Positions 23,827-36,577 of a stretch of 64,000 nt of DNA are shown here, in pieces. The DNA comes from Isoetes taiwanensis (Eukaryota; Streptophyta; Lycopodiopsida; Isoetales; Isoetaceae): assembly GCA_021234155.1 (NCBI GenBank), contig JAJEKV010000005.1, forward strand, positions 28,759,617-28,823,616, given 5' to 3'. The first letter of the stretch is position 1. Each line of letters begins with the position of its first letter. Both the position numbers and the translations under genes were made by a program. Under the pieces are notes generated by a model, which made no database searches, was not told the DNA's origin, and saw only the letters and a list, made by a program, of their open reading frames with translations.

Positions 23827-24451
23827 TGTTAGAAAATGAATATCTACTAGGGCTTTAGTTCTCAATTTTCTCAATGCTAACTTTCACAAATAAGCTATAG
23901 AAGCATTCAACTAGTCAATAATCTTATTGAATCTATTGTGCTAAGACAATGGAAGTCAAATTTCCATCCCAACTTCTAATTATCAAAGGAGCCAAGTTGT
24001 GGTCACTTATCCTTTGATTACCTTTACAACCATTGCACAAATCTTAGTACTGTAGCAGGGAGATCGGGCAAGTCACTGTAGCACTTCGCAACTATCTGGC
24101 TTATACACCGCTCTATTGTCTTCACCAGATACCATATCGATTCATCCTTCTTAGTTTATATTTCATCCCCCGACAGTTACGGCAGGAGATTTGCACCCAC
24201 AGATAGAAAGACGTGTTGCAGCAATTATCCCACAGACATATCTTTCATAATCCGGCTTCTTCTTGTTTTCATTTATCCCACATGCATAACTATAACAATA
24301 GGCTTATTCTTCAACCATTGAACTTTTACGAAATCAATTAATATTCCCCCTTAACCATTGCATCATTTTGCAACCTATACTAAACTAGGTTAACCTTCAT
24401 GATCAAGTTAACCATCATTATCTATATCATCTGACATGTTAATCTTCAACA
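23827..24451 (-). repeat. Copia 3' LTR
   Basis: Read on the minus strand it starts TGTTGAAGATTAACATG immediately after the tract AAGGGGGAA and ends TTCTAACA. Relative to the other LTR it lacks about 17 bp and 15 bp in two places (after CTTATCCTTTGATT and after AAATCTTAGTA). Confidence 0.85.
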
Positions 24452-24583
24452 TTCCCCCTTCAGATGATATATACCTGCCATTGTACTGTATAGTATTCCT
24501 CAGTTCTTCAAACCTGCTAACTGACAAAGCTTTAGTCAAAATATCAGCATACTGATCCACTGTTTTAACATAAATTAACTGTA

Positions 24584-25537
24584 CTATTTTTTCTGTACCA
24601 TATCCCTAATAAAGTGCACTTGCATCTCAATGTGCTTAGACCTTTCATGCAGAATTGGATTTTTTGTCATAGCTATGCAGCTAGTATTGTCACAAAAGAC
24701 TTGAGTTGGGCCTGTTTGTTCACATTTTAATTCTGCTAAAAGCCTTCTTTCCCATACTAGCTCCTTTGTTAGCAGTGAAGCTGCATTATATTCAGCCTCA
24801 GCACTAGAAAGGGCTATGCTGTTTTGTTTCTTGCATTTCCATGCCACTGGAGCTCCACCAAGTAGTATAATATAACCAGAAGTTGACTTTCTTTGATCCA
24901 AATCCCCAGCCCAATCAGAATCACAGTAAGCTTCCAAGGTCAGATTATTTGTATAGTACATAATCCCAACCTTTAATGTCCCTTTTAGATACCTCAAGAT
25001 CCTCTTGGCTGCCATCCAATGTTCCTTGCCAGGATTGTTGTTGTACCTGCTTAATAAATTAACACCAAATGCTATATCAGGCCTAGTGCAATTGGCCAAG
25101 TATGACAAACATCCTATTAAGGATCTATATGGTATTTTCTCCATTTGTTGCTTTCCTTCAAGAGTATCTGGACACATTTGGGCTGATATTTTATGGCCTG
25201 GCACTAGTGGAGTGTTTGCAATATTGCATTCACTCATAGAGAATCTTTTCAGCATATTAGCAATTTGAGTTTCTTGACTCAAGGTCAGCAACTTATTTGA
25301 TCTATCTCTATGCACATCAATACCTAAAAATCTCTTCAATTCTCCTAGATCTGTCATTTGAAACCTTTTCTTCAACAACCATTTACAATGACCCAATATT
25401 GATGTATTGTTTGCAACCATAATATTGTCATCTACATACAAGCCAATGATACACCAATTCTCACCATCAACAAACCTGTATAAATTTCCATCACATTGTA
25501 ATTTTTGAAAGCCCTGTTCCAGAAGATAACCATCCAT
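24584..25537 (-). pseudogene. Copia RT C-terminal part and RNase H
   Basis: 317 residues in the pol frame. RT palm box LYVDDNIMVA lies near residue 35, followed by RFLGIDV, the copia connection region (YLANCTRPDIAFGVNLLSRY) and RNase H with EAYCDSDWAGD and SSAEAEYNA near residues 205-250. The end reads KHIEMQVHFIRD. It is cut from the upstream pol frame only by a single in-frame TAA at 25538-25540, where the family has an aromatic codon after the PREW-type motif. The protein therefore looks recently functional. Confidence 0.85.
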
Positions 25538-25540
25538 ACA

Positions 25541-27583
25541 TTACCATTCTCTTGGTGCTTGTTTCAATCCATACACTGCCCTGTTTAACCTCCAAACTTT
25601 GCCATTTTCTTCTTCAAAACCAGGTGCAGGTTTTAGATAGATTTCTTCTTCCAATTCTGCATTTAAAAATGCTGTACTCACATCCATATAAAGAATTTCA
25701 AATCCATAAGCATTTGCAATCGACAACAATATCCTCAAACTATTAATTTTTACCAAAGGAGAGAAAGTCTCATCAAAGTCCAGACCTTTTTTCTGAGTAA
25801 AGCCCTGTGCTACCAGTCTTGCCTTGAATTTCTTTAGTTTCCCATCTACTCCTTGTTTAACCCTGAAAATCCACTTATTTCCAATTATATTCTTATTTTC
25901 AGGTTTATCTACCACTGTGTAAGTTCCTGTTCTTTGAAAAGCATGCATTTCCTCTTTCATTGCTTGAATCCAGTGAGTTGAATTTTTGCCTTTTATAGCC
26001 TCTTCAAAGGTAAGTGGCAGGTCATCTGTTTCTAACACTAGAATATCAAATAAGGAATTAACTTCAAAGGTTTCATACCTTTTGCTTTTTCCAGCCTCAC
26101 TCCTCCCATACAATTCTGTATTCACTTTTGCTTCATCAGCCAATATTTGAGCTTCAGTTCTTCTTTTCATCCTTTGTCTCTTTTCTGGAACCATTATTGG
26201 TGCAGGCTCTACCAATTCCTCATGCTCAGCTCCAGATTGTTCCCCTTCAGACTCAACTGTTTGCTGATTTTCTGCTTCACCTTCAATGTCCTTTATTTGA
26301 TCATGTTCATCTTCACTATCACTGTCTTCAATTAATTTTCCCTCTTGTGCAACCTGAGAAGTTGGTTCAATAGCTTCTGCAATCACAGAATCATTAGTTT
26401 TTAAGCCTAGGTCTTTGACTTTTTCATTTACATTTGGGATGGCTTTATAATATTTTTCCTCATCAAACACCACATCTTTGCTGATCAATATTTTCCTGTT
26501 CATGGGATCATACAACCTATATCCTTTAGAATTAGGATCATAACCTACTAGGTAAGCAATACAGGCTCGATCATCAAGTTTTTTCCTTACTTCTTCAGGA
26601 ACATGAACAAAAGATAAACAACCATATGATCTTAAATGTTCATAACTTGGTATTTTTCCTGACCATAACATATTTGGTATTGTACCTCTTGTGCTGACTA
26701 AAGGCAGCATATTTTGAATATAGACTGCAGTTCTTACAGCCTCGTCCCACAGAAAATTTGGTAATCCTGAATATAACATTGACGTGACAGCATTTAATAT
26801 TGTCCTATTTTTCCTTTCTGCCACACCATTTTGTTGTGGTGAATACCTGCAAGTCAACTGTCTTTTTATACCTCGTGTGGCACAAAATGCTTTGAATTCA
26901 TCTGATAAATATTCCCCTCCTCTATCAGATCTTATACACTTAATTTTTCTCCCTATTTCTAGTTCAACCTCAGCAGCAAACAATTTCAAGGCATCAAAAG
27001 CCTGATCCTTGGTTTTAAGCAGACAACATTTTGTTTTTCTGCTAAAATCATCTATGAAAGTCATGAAGTATCTATTTTTCTTCAAACTTGTGACATTAAT
27101 AGGACCACATAAATCTGTATGAATTAAATCCAATATTCCTTTAGCTCTCTTTGTAGATCTTTTAAAAGGCAATCTTGTTTGTTTGCCAAGTTGGCAACTA
27201 GCACATATCTTTGTCTTACCTCCTTCCTTTGCACTTATATATTTGTGTTTTTCTAGCAATTCTACATTTGTCATATTTGTATGACACAATCTATTATGCC
27301 ACATGTCCTTAGTTGGCAATTCAACAATATTAATACTTGGATTCTTTTCTTTTTGGAAACCAAACAAATTACCAACCCTCCTTCCAATAAATCTCAGAAT
27401 ATTATCCTGATATATTTTGCATTGAAGTTTTTTAAAAACAACCTTGAATCCAAGATCAACAAGCTGACATACTGATATCAAATTTCTCACTAGATTTGGA
27501 ACACACAAAACCTCCTTAAGTAACACACTTTTTCCTTGCAAATCAAAGATTTCTAAAACTCCTGAATCTTGAATTTCTTGCAC
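25541..27583 (-). pseudogene. Copia integrase and RT N-terminal part
   Basis: About 680 residues, open without interruption. They contain a GAG-pre-integrase zinc-binding segment (HNRLCHTNM ... CASCQLGKQ), the integrase core with the DDE-type residues (HTDLCGP, DDFSRK, AERKNRTI), a long acidic linker, and the start of RT (NKWIFRVKQGVDGKLKKFKA, MDVSTAFLNAELEEEIYLK, VYGLKQAPREW). The frame continues upstream of 27583 for about 25 codons (HVQLGDGGVQEI) before a shift separates it from the protease. It ends at the premature TAA. Confidence 0.88.
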
Positions 27584-27651
27584 TCCACCATCACCAAGTT
27601 GAACATGACCCCAACTTCTTTTGCACTCTTTTAACAGTCTAAGAGCATGTA

Positions 27652-28098
27652 CTACACTCTTTTCTCTGCTCCTGAATCTAAAACAAGAAACTTGTTGTCA
27701 AATTTATTCATTCTTTGAGTAACACTAAGTAATTTTGTTACCTCAATTGTATCATCCAAGTTTTCTTCTTCAGCCTTGGCATCTTCAACTATATTTATAC
27801 TAGATGCTCCTCTCGATCTCCCTCGACCCCTTGAGCTTGCAAAACCTTTGCCTCGACCTCTTCCTTTTCCACTTATGCCTTTAGGACTTGGACAATCAAC
27901 TGCAAGATGCCCTTTCCCATCACAGTTAAAACATTTAAAACCTTTACCTGCATTTGGACATTCAGACTTCAAATGTCCATATTGATTGCATGTGAAACAA
28001 GGTCCTAGTTTATCTCCTCTTCCAAAACTTGAGCTTGCTCCCCTTCTTTGCTTCCCTGCATATAATACCTCATACCTCAGTAGATTTATCCTCATCAT
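27652..28098 (-). pseudogene. Copia nucleocapsid knuckles and protease start
   Basis: Two CCHC zinc knuckles in tandem (CFTCNQYGHLKSEC and CFNCDGKGHLAVDC), a Gly/Arg-rich stretch, an acidic spacer, then the retropepsin start FLVLDSGA. A frameshift just after DSGA ends the frame. The frame overlaps the gag frame at its upstream end because of a 7-bp tandem duplication (see the gag entry). Confidence 0.85.
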
Positions 28099-28774
28099 CT
28101 TGCAGACCTTTTGTTTGTTCGAACTCAGTTCGAATCATTCTTAAAGCGTGCTCCTTTGAAGTTGCAATATTCCTTATTAAAGTTGCCAGCTGTGTATTAT
28201 GAGAAACTACCCTGGGTAATGCCAAAATCTGGTATTGATCACTCAAGACATTTCCAGCCCCTTCCAAGTCTGCCACAATTGAGTCAAATTTTTCCAGAAA
28301 ATCTGTCAAATTATCTTTCTCAAATAACTTTAACTTTCTTAATTGTTTCTCCAACAAATCAATTTGAGAGGAGCTTTTTACCTCATATCGACCCAAATAG
28401 CGCCACATCTCATCTGGTTTCATTCCTCTTAGCCTTAACTTAAGGGCAGTACCAACTTTACTTAATATGATTGCTTGTGCCTCTTTAACCTTTGCTGCAT
28501 CAGGTACCCCTGTTACTGGTGTTGAAGAGCCCTTTGGCAATGTGGATTCTGCAGCATCTCCACCTGATGCACTTGTGCTAACTCCAGGACTAGAACCTCC
28601 AGAACTTGTTGTGGTTACAACCTGTCCTCCTCCATCTATTAAGTGCCATAAGTTTTCAAACTCAAGAACAGATTTAATACCTTCCTTCCATACTTGAAAA
28701 CCTGTATCTCCCATAAATACTTCAATCTGATTCAACAAATTAGCTGCAAATCTAGTAGACATTTTTAACAACAA
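28070..28774 (-). pseudogene. Copia gag (capsid part)
   Basis: About 234 residues. An N-terminal segment (FMGDTGFQVWKEGIKSVLEF) is followed by a Ser/Gly-rich insert and the UBN2-like capsid core (WRYLGRYEVKSSSQIDLLEK, LTDFLEKFDSIVADLEGAG, ILALPRVVSH). It begins about 20 bp inside the primer-binding site. The frame ends early because the word GAGGTAT is duplicated in tandem at about 28068-28081. Without that duplication it would join the knuckle frame. Confidence 0.85.
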
Positions 28775-28780
28775 CCTGGT

Positions 28781-28792
28781 GCTCTGATACCA
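28781..28792 (-). promoter_or_regulatory. Copia primer-binding site (tRNA-iMet)
   Basis: On the minus strand TGGTATCAGAGC, the standard 12-mer complementary to the 3' end of plant initiator tRNA-Met, one base from the LTR end. Confidence 0.9.
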
Positions 28793-28793
28793 A

Positions 28794-29442
28794 TGTTAGA
28801 AAATGAATATCTACTAGGGCTTTAGTTCTCAATTTTCTCAATGCTAACTTTCACAAATAAGCTATAGAAGCATTCAACTAGTCAATAATCTTATTGAATC
28901 TATTGTGCTAAGACAATGGAAGTCAAATTTCCATCCCAACTTCTAATTATCAAAGGAGCCAAGTTGTGGTCACTTATCCTTTGATTTTCAATGACTTCCT
29001 ATTACCTTTACAACCATTGCACAAATCTTAGTAATTAATACAAAAATACTGTAGCAGTGAGATCGGGCAAGTCACTGTAGCACTTCGCAACTATCTGGCT
29101 TATACACCGCTCTATTGTCTTCACCAGATACCATATCGATTCATCCTTCTTAGTTTATATTTCATCCCCCGACGGTTATGGCAGGAGATTTGCACCCACA
29201 GATAGAAAGACGTGTTGCAGCAATTATCCCACAGGCATATCTTTCACAATCCGGCTTCTTCTTGTTTTCATTTATCCCACATGCATAACTATAACAATAG
29301 GCTTATTCTTCAACCATTGAACTTTTACGAAATCAATTAATATTCCCCCTTAACCATTGCATCATTTTGCAACCTATACTAAACTAGGTTAACCTTCATG
29401 ATCAAGTTAACCATCATTATCTATATCATCTGACATGTTAAT
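28794..29442 (-). repeat. Copia 5' LTR, outer tip missing
   Basis: Matches the 3' LTR through TGACATGTTAAT, then diverges. The first eight bases on the minus strand (TGTTGAAG) present in the 3' LTR are absent here, so the outer boundary has been lost or rearranged since insertion. Confidence 0.85.
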
Positions 29443-30382
29443 AGACACTCTATCCAATAATGACCCCATAATGATCCCCTTTGTCTTTTCCCCAGTTGTT
29501 AAAACTTTCTTTTTAAAAAAGTTTGGTAAAAACCACCTGCCAACGTAATGGCCCTTTATGCCCAATACTGCAATATTTATGCAGTTGCCTGTAGAAAACA
29601 AAAAGGCTGGAGCTTTAGGTAGAGAAAATTAGTTTCGACAATAATTGTTTATGCCTAATATATACAAGAAATTTATCGTGGCGGCCTTGCGGCCGCCGCG
29701 AACATTTCTCTTCTCCAACCCACTGCAAAAGAAGTTTTGTGCTAAGTCGAATAGATCTCAATTCTGGATATCCTTGAGATGCGAAAGAACATGCAAGAGT
29801 TGAACCTTGGTATTCGTCTGCAGATCTTTAGCCAAAAAGGTCTGATACTAAGTTTGCAAATAAAAAAGTCTTTAATAATGGCATGGACTTCAATGTTGCA
29901 TCCGTTTAAATATGCCCAGTGGGCACATAATAAAAGAAATCGACCTGTATGGTCCTCAAATATGAACAGAAGGATCTCAAGTTTGAGCAAAAAAATTTAC
30001 ACTATGCTCCATAGCCTGTGATGCAATTTTGTCCTTTATTATTGATCAGATATTTTGAAATTGATTTACTGAAAAAATCTTTAAAAGCATAAGGAATAGA
30101 TCCTAGGAGGGTAGCAATATTGCAAGTTTAGATTTACGTTGCATATTTAAGGTCGTGGAAATCGTGGCCACTAATGCCATACTCATGCCTAATTATGTTC
30201 CTGCTCTAACACAGATATGACATAGGCTCTTGGATACCATGTGATAGCCACTTGGCCTACATCTCCCTTGTGAGAATGGATGTTCCAAATGTGAAATACC
30301 TTTTAAGAATCGAGTACAGAACAAATGGAATATGCTATAAAGCCACATAGACCAAGGCTTGCCACCCTAGAGGCAACCCAAA
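29443..30382. other. Intergenic, no supported gene
   Basis: Short frames only, no recognisable domains. A GC-rich palindrome (GGCGGCCTTGCGGCCGCC) lies near 29679 in otherwise AT-rich sequence. Confidence 0.55.
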
Positions 30383-33300
30383 AAGAATAGAATAGAATAG
30401 AATAGTTTTTTTATCGTCCACTGAGACCAATCGGCCTATGGGACCCAGAAGGAGCGCAGCAAACTTATTACTGTCCGGGTTAAAAAACCCCCGCCCCGAA
30501 GGGTTTTCGAGGGAAAAACCGTGGCAGTAATAAGAATGATGTCAAACTGTACAAGTATACATCATCATGAAATAAATGTGTATGTACATGTCAAGTGCGT
30601 GCCCGAGGACATAGCTGATCTCGCATGTCCATGACCTCCTGAAGGTATGATCCTAGCATCCCACGGATGCCGTGCTCAATGTCACATGTAGCGGGTGGCC
30701 AGCCCGACCAACTCAAAGATAGCGTCCGGATTTGATCATATGCCGGGCAACTTTGAAGGGTATGAGATTCATCCTCAATGACTCCCATTTGGCAAAGATT
30801 GACACGAAGCCCGTCCCGACGCGTGGCTCACCAATCCATCCGCCTGTCTCAATTCGAAGATGATGCCCCCCTGTGCGAACGCGAGGCAATGAGTCCAAGG
30901 CTTTTTCATGGGCAAGTGGGTGCGCAGGTAGCATTGCGGGCCTCGTTCCAATGTGGGATTTATGTGGCGCTGGTAGTGTGCTGTCTTGACCTGTTCAAGG
31001 GCGCTGGCATCCCAAAGCTTGCTGATGAAGCAAGCGTCAAGATATTGCCTCAAGCTATGGCGATTCGCCTCGCTTGCACATGTATGCACCGTGTTCGCAC
31101 ATTCCATCTAGCCATCCATTGAGCTCTCTTTTCCCTCCAAAGAAGCCTTGAGGCGTTGTGGCCCTATTGCCATGATATAAGCTAGTTTTGGGAGACGAGC
31201 ATCGCCCATGTTGACCATCTTCTGAAAAATAGACAATGTGGCGATCAAGGGCCGCCCTCCGAAGAGGCAAGAATCTGTTTCCGCAGTAGAATTTGATATG
31301 GGACTGTGGACTTCACCCCTAGTGCTTTCGTACCAAGAAGGCTTTTCGACCGCTCCAAGTCATTCCAAGTAGCGAGGGATACCATTGGGCCCCATACTTC
31401 CACCCCGTATAAAAGGACAGGCTCCACTAAGACTTTGAATGTGTGTGGACCGATGGGTCCAATCATACAACTCCGCTCTATAACTATTGTTTTGCATTGC
31501 ATATAGTGCTTTCCGCCGTGTAACTCGTGAGTCGTATGGATGTGTCCCAAAGGCATAGTAGACGGAAACTCCACTCCCAAATATTTGTATGTGGATGCTA
31601 CTCACATTCCGCCTCGGTAATGGAAGGAGGGGATCCCTACCGTCGTGGAAGATGATATGAAACCACCTTAGTCTTGGCCAAGTTGACGCCAAGATATCGC
31701 CGATTTGACAAAATGTGTCCGTGGCATCGAGATGTCGCTGCATGTCCGCTGGTGTGTAAGTTAGAGGTCCACATCATCGCGATATATTAACCGCTTGATG
31801 ATCCGGTAGAGAAGGTGAGCCCCCGCCGCCCCATTATCGCCAAAGCGCTCTCCAATTGATCAATGTAAAGCCCAAACAATGTTGGGGAGAGAGGGCATCC
31901 CCGGCGAACCCCCGATACTACTATCAAATGGTTGGCTTGTCGGGCTGCAACCGACCCGAGCATCTTTCATAAAGCCCGTATTAATCGCATTCTCGCAAAT
32001 CTACGGAACCCCCGGTGCCGCAATCTTGCCCATAGTTTTTCCCCGAGGCACGATGTCAAATGCCTTTGCAAAATCCACGGCAACAATATAGATCCCGACG
32101 GCGGTTCTCGCCGTCTTCAACCAGAGCTCGCGAATGTGAAGATGTGGTCAATGGTTGAGTGTCGGGGTTCAATCCCGCCGGTGAGGGCCCAGATCTCGGC
32201 CGCCGCTGCCCGGCCAATCGCCGCCGAGAATCCCAAAGAAGCAATTTTGCAAACACCGAACCGACCATGATTGTTCGGTGGTGACTGGGCGGGCAAAGGG
32301 GTCACCGCCTTTATAGATGGGAACAACTCGCTATTGGTCCATCGCGACGGAAGCCTTCCTATAATGCCTTGTTGAACAAGGCGTCAAGATCGGTATTATG
32401 GACGGCCCTACCCACTTAAGCAATTTGCGCCGCATGCCATCCGTGTCCGGGCTTTCCCATTGGCAAGACGCCAGAAGCCTTGTTCCACGCCCTGAACTGC
32501 GGATTTCCAAAGATCGGGCCTTCTTGTGGGTAACGCCGCATGTGCACTGGAGGGTCGATAGTCGCTTGCAAGTATTGCCTCCATCGCCGGAGTGATGTTC
32601 CCCGTGGGTCTGTGATCGCTTTCTAAGAACCCTTCGCCGTAAGGTCCTGGGTGACGTTCCGGGAGATAAAACATTTCCCTTTGATGTGCCGCAATGTACC
32701 GCTTTTTAGCTTTAAGGAAGACGCGATACTATTTGACCGCATGTGGGCTTAAAAGCGGTCTTCGTGGACTTGGCGGAGCGCTTGTGTTCCTTTGCACTCG
32801 TGATCAAACCATTGATTACGGGAAGGTTGTGTTCCTCGAGGTCCGTCGTGGGCGGCTTATCCCAAAGCATCTCTCTACCGTAGCCCTAAGCACATCGGGC
32901 CCGGGCCGGCTGTTGCTCTAGTGTAGGATATTGCAAAATTTTCGCCAGTCATCTATAAGCATCCGGGCATAAGCCCCCGCGATGTTCATAATCCAATCGC
33001 ACCTGAGGCATGTGAGGAGTCAGGGCAATGTGGGGTTCGCACAACCCCGCCAAGCCAACTTCAAGTAAAGTGGTAAGTGGTCCGAAATTCCATCTCTTCA
33101 TCCCTATTAGTTGTTCCCACTGAAGTGCTTGACGACATGCATATCCCGGGCACCAAAGACATAGTCCACCACACTAGATCCTCCCCCGGTTTTCCGTCTG
33201 CCTACAAGTGCTCTTTATGGGTGGATTCGCCACGTGCATATCCATTGCAGATTACTGTGTCAAAGATACCCACAGAGCAAAAAGCAATTGTCTACCATAG

Positions 33301-33900
33301 CATGTAACCCGATTGTCATCCGATGTCCGTGGCTGCCGCTTCGCGGGACGAACGCAATATATCATCAATCAAGGGATCAAATCTCATGGGTTGTTCTACC
33401 CGGGTGCGCACAGATTAAAGTCTCCAAGGAGTATGACACCGCCTAACCGCTATGCCGGGCCAGATGTCATCATATAGATCGACATAGGGGTCCGACCTAT
33501 CCACATCCGAAAGTGGGTGTGATAGAAGTTGCTTTCTCGTGATGTGGAAAGTAGCGGCCGCCACAAAGAGGGGTCTCACATCGCAGTTTTGCACTCGCAC
33601 CCACAAGTACTGGGTTGTGCTTGTGTCTGCCTTGAACAAGGAAACCGAATGTGCCAAGGCCGCTCGATAGTAGCAAGTGCAACTCCCCATGCCCCCGCCT
33701 CGCGTGCAATCATTGAAGATTGAGTAGCCGGTATCCCCGGCAAGTCGGGTATCCTCAGGGTCCCGTGATGCTCCCATGTTTCCATAAGGAAGATCAGATC
33801 CATATCTGCAGCAACAGAGTTGAGACTATCTCCCTTCTGCCATGGGAAGCCCCGACAATTCCAGGAGACCATGCGGAACCATAAATAGAGGGCCAATGTG
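30383..33900 (-). mobile_element. Longer LINE with endonuclease and RT, frameshifted
   Basis: A minus-strand ORF2 relic. From its 5' end, an APE-type endonuclease start with FRMVSWNCRGFPW, then LIFLMETWEH (33576-33896). RT follows with YIVAVDFAKAFDIVPRGK (about 32050-32110) and a catalytic box LIYRDDVDL (near 31770) in which the usual Ala before DD is Arg. Next are VLLYGVEVWG (31245-31580), linker pieces, and a C-terminal zf-RVT-like stretch with EDESHTLQSCPAYDQIR (30591-30788). The 3' tail is a pentanucleotide repeat, AATAG on the plus strand, at 30385-30405. The frame is broken in many places. Some breaks may be sequencing errors, since this GC-richer block has the texture of the 41-54 kb element. 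Confidence 0.85.
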
Positions 33901-36000
33901 TTTTCTAATGCACGAAATTCCAGGCCAGACTAAGAACCATTACATCCTAAATCCTGAGAAAGCAAATAAGACGTGAGTTTTGGCCAACTTTCTTTATTAA
34001 AATATCAAGTCAACAATGTACCACTTAGAAGGAAAAGGGGGATTTAGAGTTTTGTTTCATATTTTATATATCTACTATGCATGCAAACACTGCTGATCAA
34101 GAAATTGAGATACAAAGAAAACGAAATGAATAATAGTGAAACATGGTTACAAAAGGAAAATGCTGTGGACATCAAAAAAATAAATGACCTTTTTCTTCTT
34201 ATTCAAAGTTGTTTTGTTTGCAGCAAAACTTGCTCTATCAACTCAATTTTTGCACGTCACTAAAATCTGATATTCTCTAAGTGCCTATCCCACAATGTCA
34301 CCTTCCATCCCCTTCCATCCCTGCAATTCATTGTTATAAAAAAGTGTACAATAACAAGACGAAAATATTAGAAAAGTAGAGATACTACCTCCTCAAACAA
34401 ACCACTTCTTGGCCATTTCATAGAGAACTTTGTTCCATTTTCTAGAAACTCAAAATTTAAACACATGTTACTGACATCCTTTGATCTAGCCTCAAAATGA
34501 TAGTCCTTAAGATCGTGAGCATATATGTTCCAAAAGACCACTGCAAACGCCCGTTGCGCTTTGGTTATGACAGTGTTTTCAATGTCCACAATATACGCTA
34601 CCTGTGCAGTTCCAGCATCATCAGCACTAATTTGCTAGCTAAATGTTGCTTGAGCTTCTCTTGCAATGTCCTCCTTTGAAATTGCAAAGAAACTCAAACT
34701 GTTTCTATGAACTCCAAGGGACACGAATCCAGAGAACACTTTTGATTTTGAAATGTCAATTAGATATTTGCATCAAGATCATGTAACATTTACAAGCATA
34801 AGAAAGAGAAGCACATACATATATTGCAAGCCGCCAGAAAGTAGCAACTAAAGCTTGTGGTTCTAAAACTTTATACTAACTTCATCATTACTAAGCTTAC
34901 GGTTCTAAAACTTTATACCAACTTCATCATTACTGATAGTCATAATTCTATAAGGTCCTAAAACAAACCCCTTTTCATCTATTGGTCTGTCATCTGCAAA
35001 TGCTCAAATGCATATGCAAAAGACAAAAATGACTTAATCCATATGCCAGACTCCAAGATTTGAGGTTGTCCTTCAATCCAGGCAATGCCGATGACTAAAA
35101 TAGCATTAATCATTGAAGTCCATGAAAAAAGAACAAAAAATAGAAAACTTTTTCTGCCATCAACAACTGCGTCTGAGAACCAACAACTCATCTCTGTCCT
35201 CTTAACTCGACTGCTCACTTATTTAATGCCTTTAATTTTTGGCCAATTCGGTGTTCAATTCAATTTCTCTGCTTGTTTCATGATGCCAGATTTCTCTGGT
35301 TTTAAAAAAATGTGTAGGGTTCAACATACATTCTAATCCAGCTGTGCAAATCCGTCTGTCTGGACTAGGTAATTGGTTGTCGATTCTATAGAGTAAATGC
35401 CAGCAGGCATTGGTCATGGCTGGATTTTAGGACACGTTGTTGTTGCCAGCCTGAAGGGAATTCTACTATGGTCTGATGCCAAGAACGTGACTGGTAAACA
35501 AACACTTGCCCAAATTTTGTGGACTGCTCGGCCCTCTCTGCTTCCGGCCTTTTCCCCTACCTCCCCCACTTTCTGTTCTTGTCTCCTCCATTTTCTTATT
35601 GCAAGGTCTCTCTTGCCCCAGCGGTTGCCAAGCCCAGATTCTCTTCTAATGCCGCTACCCAAGACCTATCCCTGCATATTACTCCCGCATTTTACAATTT
35701 AGAAGCTGACATTTGATGGCTTAACTCTAATGCACAACTCAGATATGGCTACTCCTATGCACAGATCAGATATGCACAATTCATATATGGCTACTACTTG
35801 CTATGGCTCTGCTACTCCTAATCCTATAGCAGAAGGCCTCTTTCCAACTAGGCAGCACATAGAGTAATGGTGGCTAGGGCTCCCTTACTCAAGTGCCGTT
35901 TGCCCCCTCTTCTGCTCAAATCTCCAACATCAGGCGAACTTGGAGATCCTGCACCATTTAATAAAAAAGCTCAAATCTGCCCTGCCAGATTTAAACAAAA
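33901..36000. other. Intergenic, scattered short duplications
   Basis: A minus-strand frame at 34368-34589 looks mildly protein-like (NTVITKAQRAFAVVFWNIYA) but is unrecognised. A ~43 bp word with GGTTCTAAAACTTTATAC and AACTTCATCATTACT is tandemly duplicated at 34859-34936. No gene with domain-level support. Confidence 0.5.
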
Positions 36001-36020
36001 AGGCCTACAGACATTTGAGC

Positions 36021-36140
36021 TGCTGATGGTCGGATGCCATAGCCAGCAAATTTGAGCACAAATGCTGCATCGTCGGACGCCATAGCCAGCAAATTTGAGC
36101 ACAGATGCTGCATCGTCGGATGCCATAGCCAGCAAATTTT
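36021..36140 (+). repeat. Short tandem repeat, ~48 bp unit
   Basis: Nearly three copies of a unit containing GTCGGATGCCATAGCCAGCA followed by AATTTGAGCACA. It lies about 450 bp upstream of the kinase-GH18 gene. Confidence 0.85.
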
Positions 36141-36239
36141 TGCTTTACCTAATGCAATAATACAACGTGTAAAAAAAAAATACAATAGAAATGTTGCGCA
36201 CGAAAAAACCTAACCTGTCGTGCCATAAGAATCCCCCTC

Positions 36240-36306
36240 CAAATAATTATATATGTTAAGAAAGTACGTGCGAATTATTATATATGTTAAGAAAGTACGT
36301 GCCAAT
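36240..36306 (+). repeat. Two-copy 33 bp tandem repeat
   Basis: The word ATATATGTTAAGAAAGTACG with flanking AATTATT occurs twice head to tail, about 270 bp before the kinase-GH18 start codon. Confidence 0.85.
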
Positions 36307-36406
36307 TGGTTACAGAATTAATTTGAATGCTTGGTTACTTATGAAGATTGTGGACATTCGATTCGAAGAAATAGTCAAAATTCTGGTTAGAGCCGCTAGA
36401 TTGATA

Positions 36407-36577
36407 AGATCTGTTTTCTGAGGTATGCTCAAATTATTATCTTTGACAATACGTTATTAATGCTAGAAATAAGTTGTTTGACAATATATTCTTATCCTGG
36501 AGCTGCTTGATTGATTCAACATTCCTGCTTCCAGAGGGGCTTGATTTGCCCATCAAGATCTGTTTTCTGAGGTAACA
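36407..36577 (+). promoter_or_regulatory. Leader of the kinase-GH18 gene, possible 5' UTR intron
   Basis: The word AGATCTGTTTTCTGAGGTA occurs twice, at 36406 and 36556, the second just before the start codon. The first is followed by a donor-like GGTATGCTC, and CTGCTTCCAG near 36525-36534 is a fair acceptor. A short leader intron is therefore possible. The duplication may equally be a simple sequence repeat. No clear TATA box was found. Confidence 0.3.

Larger units (their letters stand above)
23827..29442 (-). mobile_element. Ty1/copia LTR retrotransposon, nearly complete
   Basis: A 5.6 kb minus-strand element. It has direct LTRs of about 625-650 bp, a primer-binding site complementary to initiator tRNA-Met next to the 5' LTR, and gag with two CCHC knuckles. 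The aspartic protease, integrase, reverse transcriptase and RNase H follow in copia order, with a purine tract before the 3' LTR. Apart from two small deletions in one LTR the pair differs at only a few positions, so insertion was recent. At least three lesions disrupt gag-pol. No matching target duplication was identified because the outer tip of the 5' LTR is missing. Confidence 0.93.
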
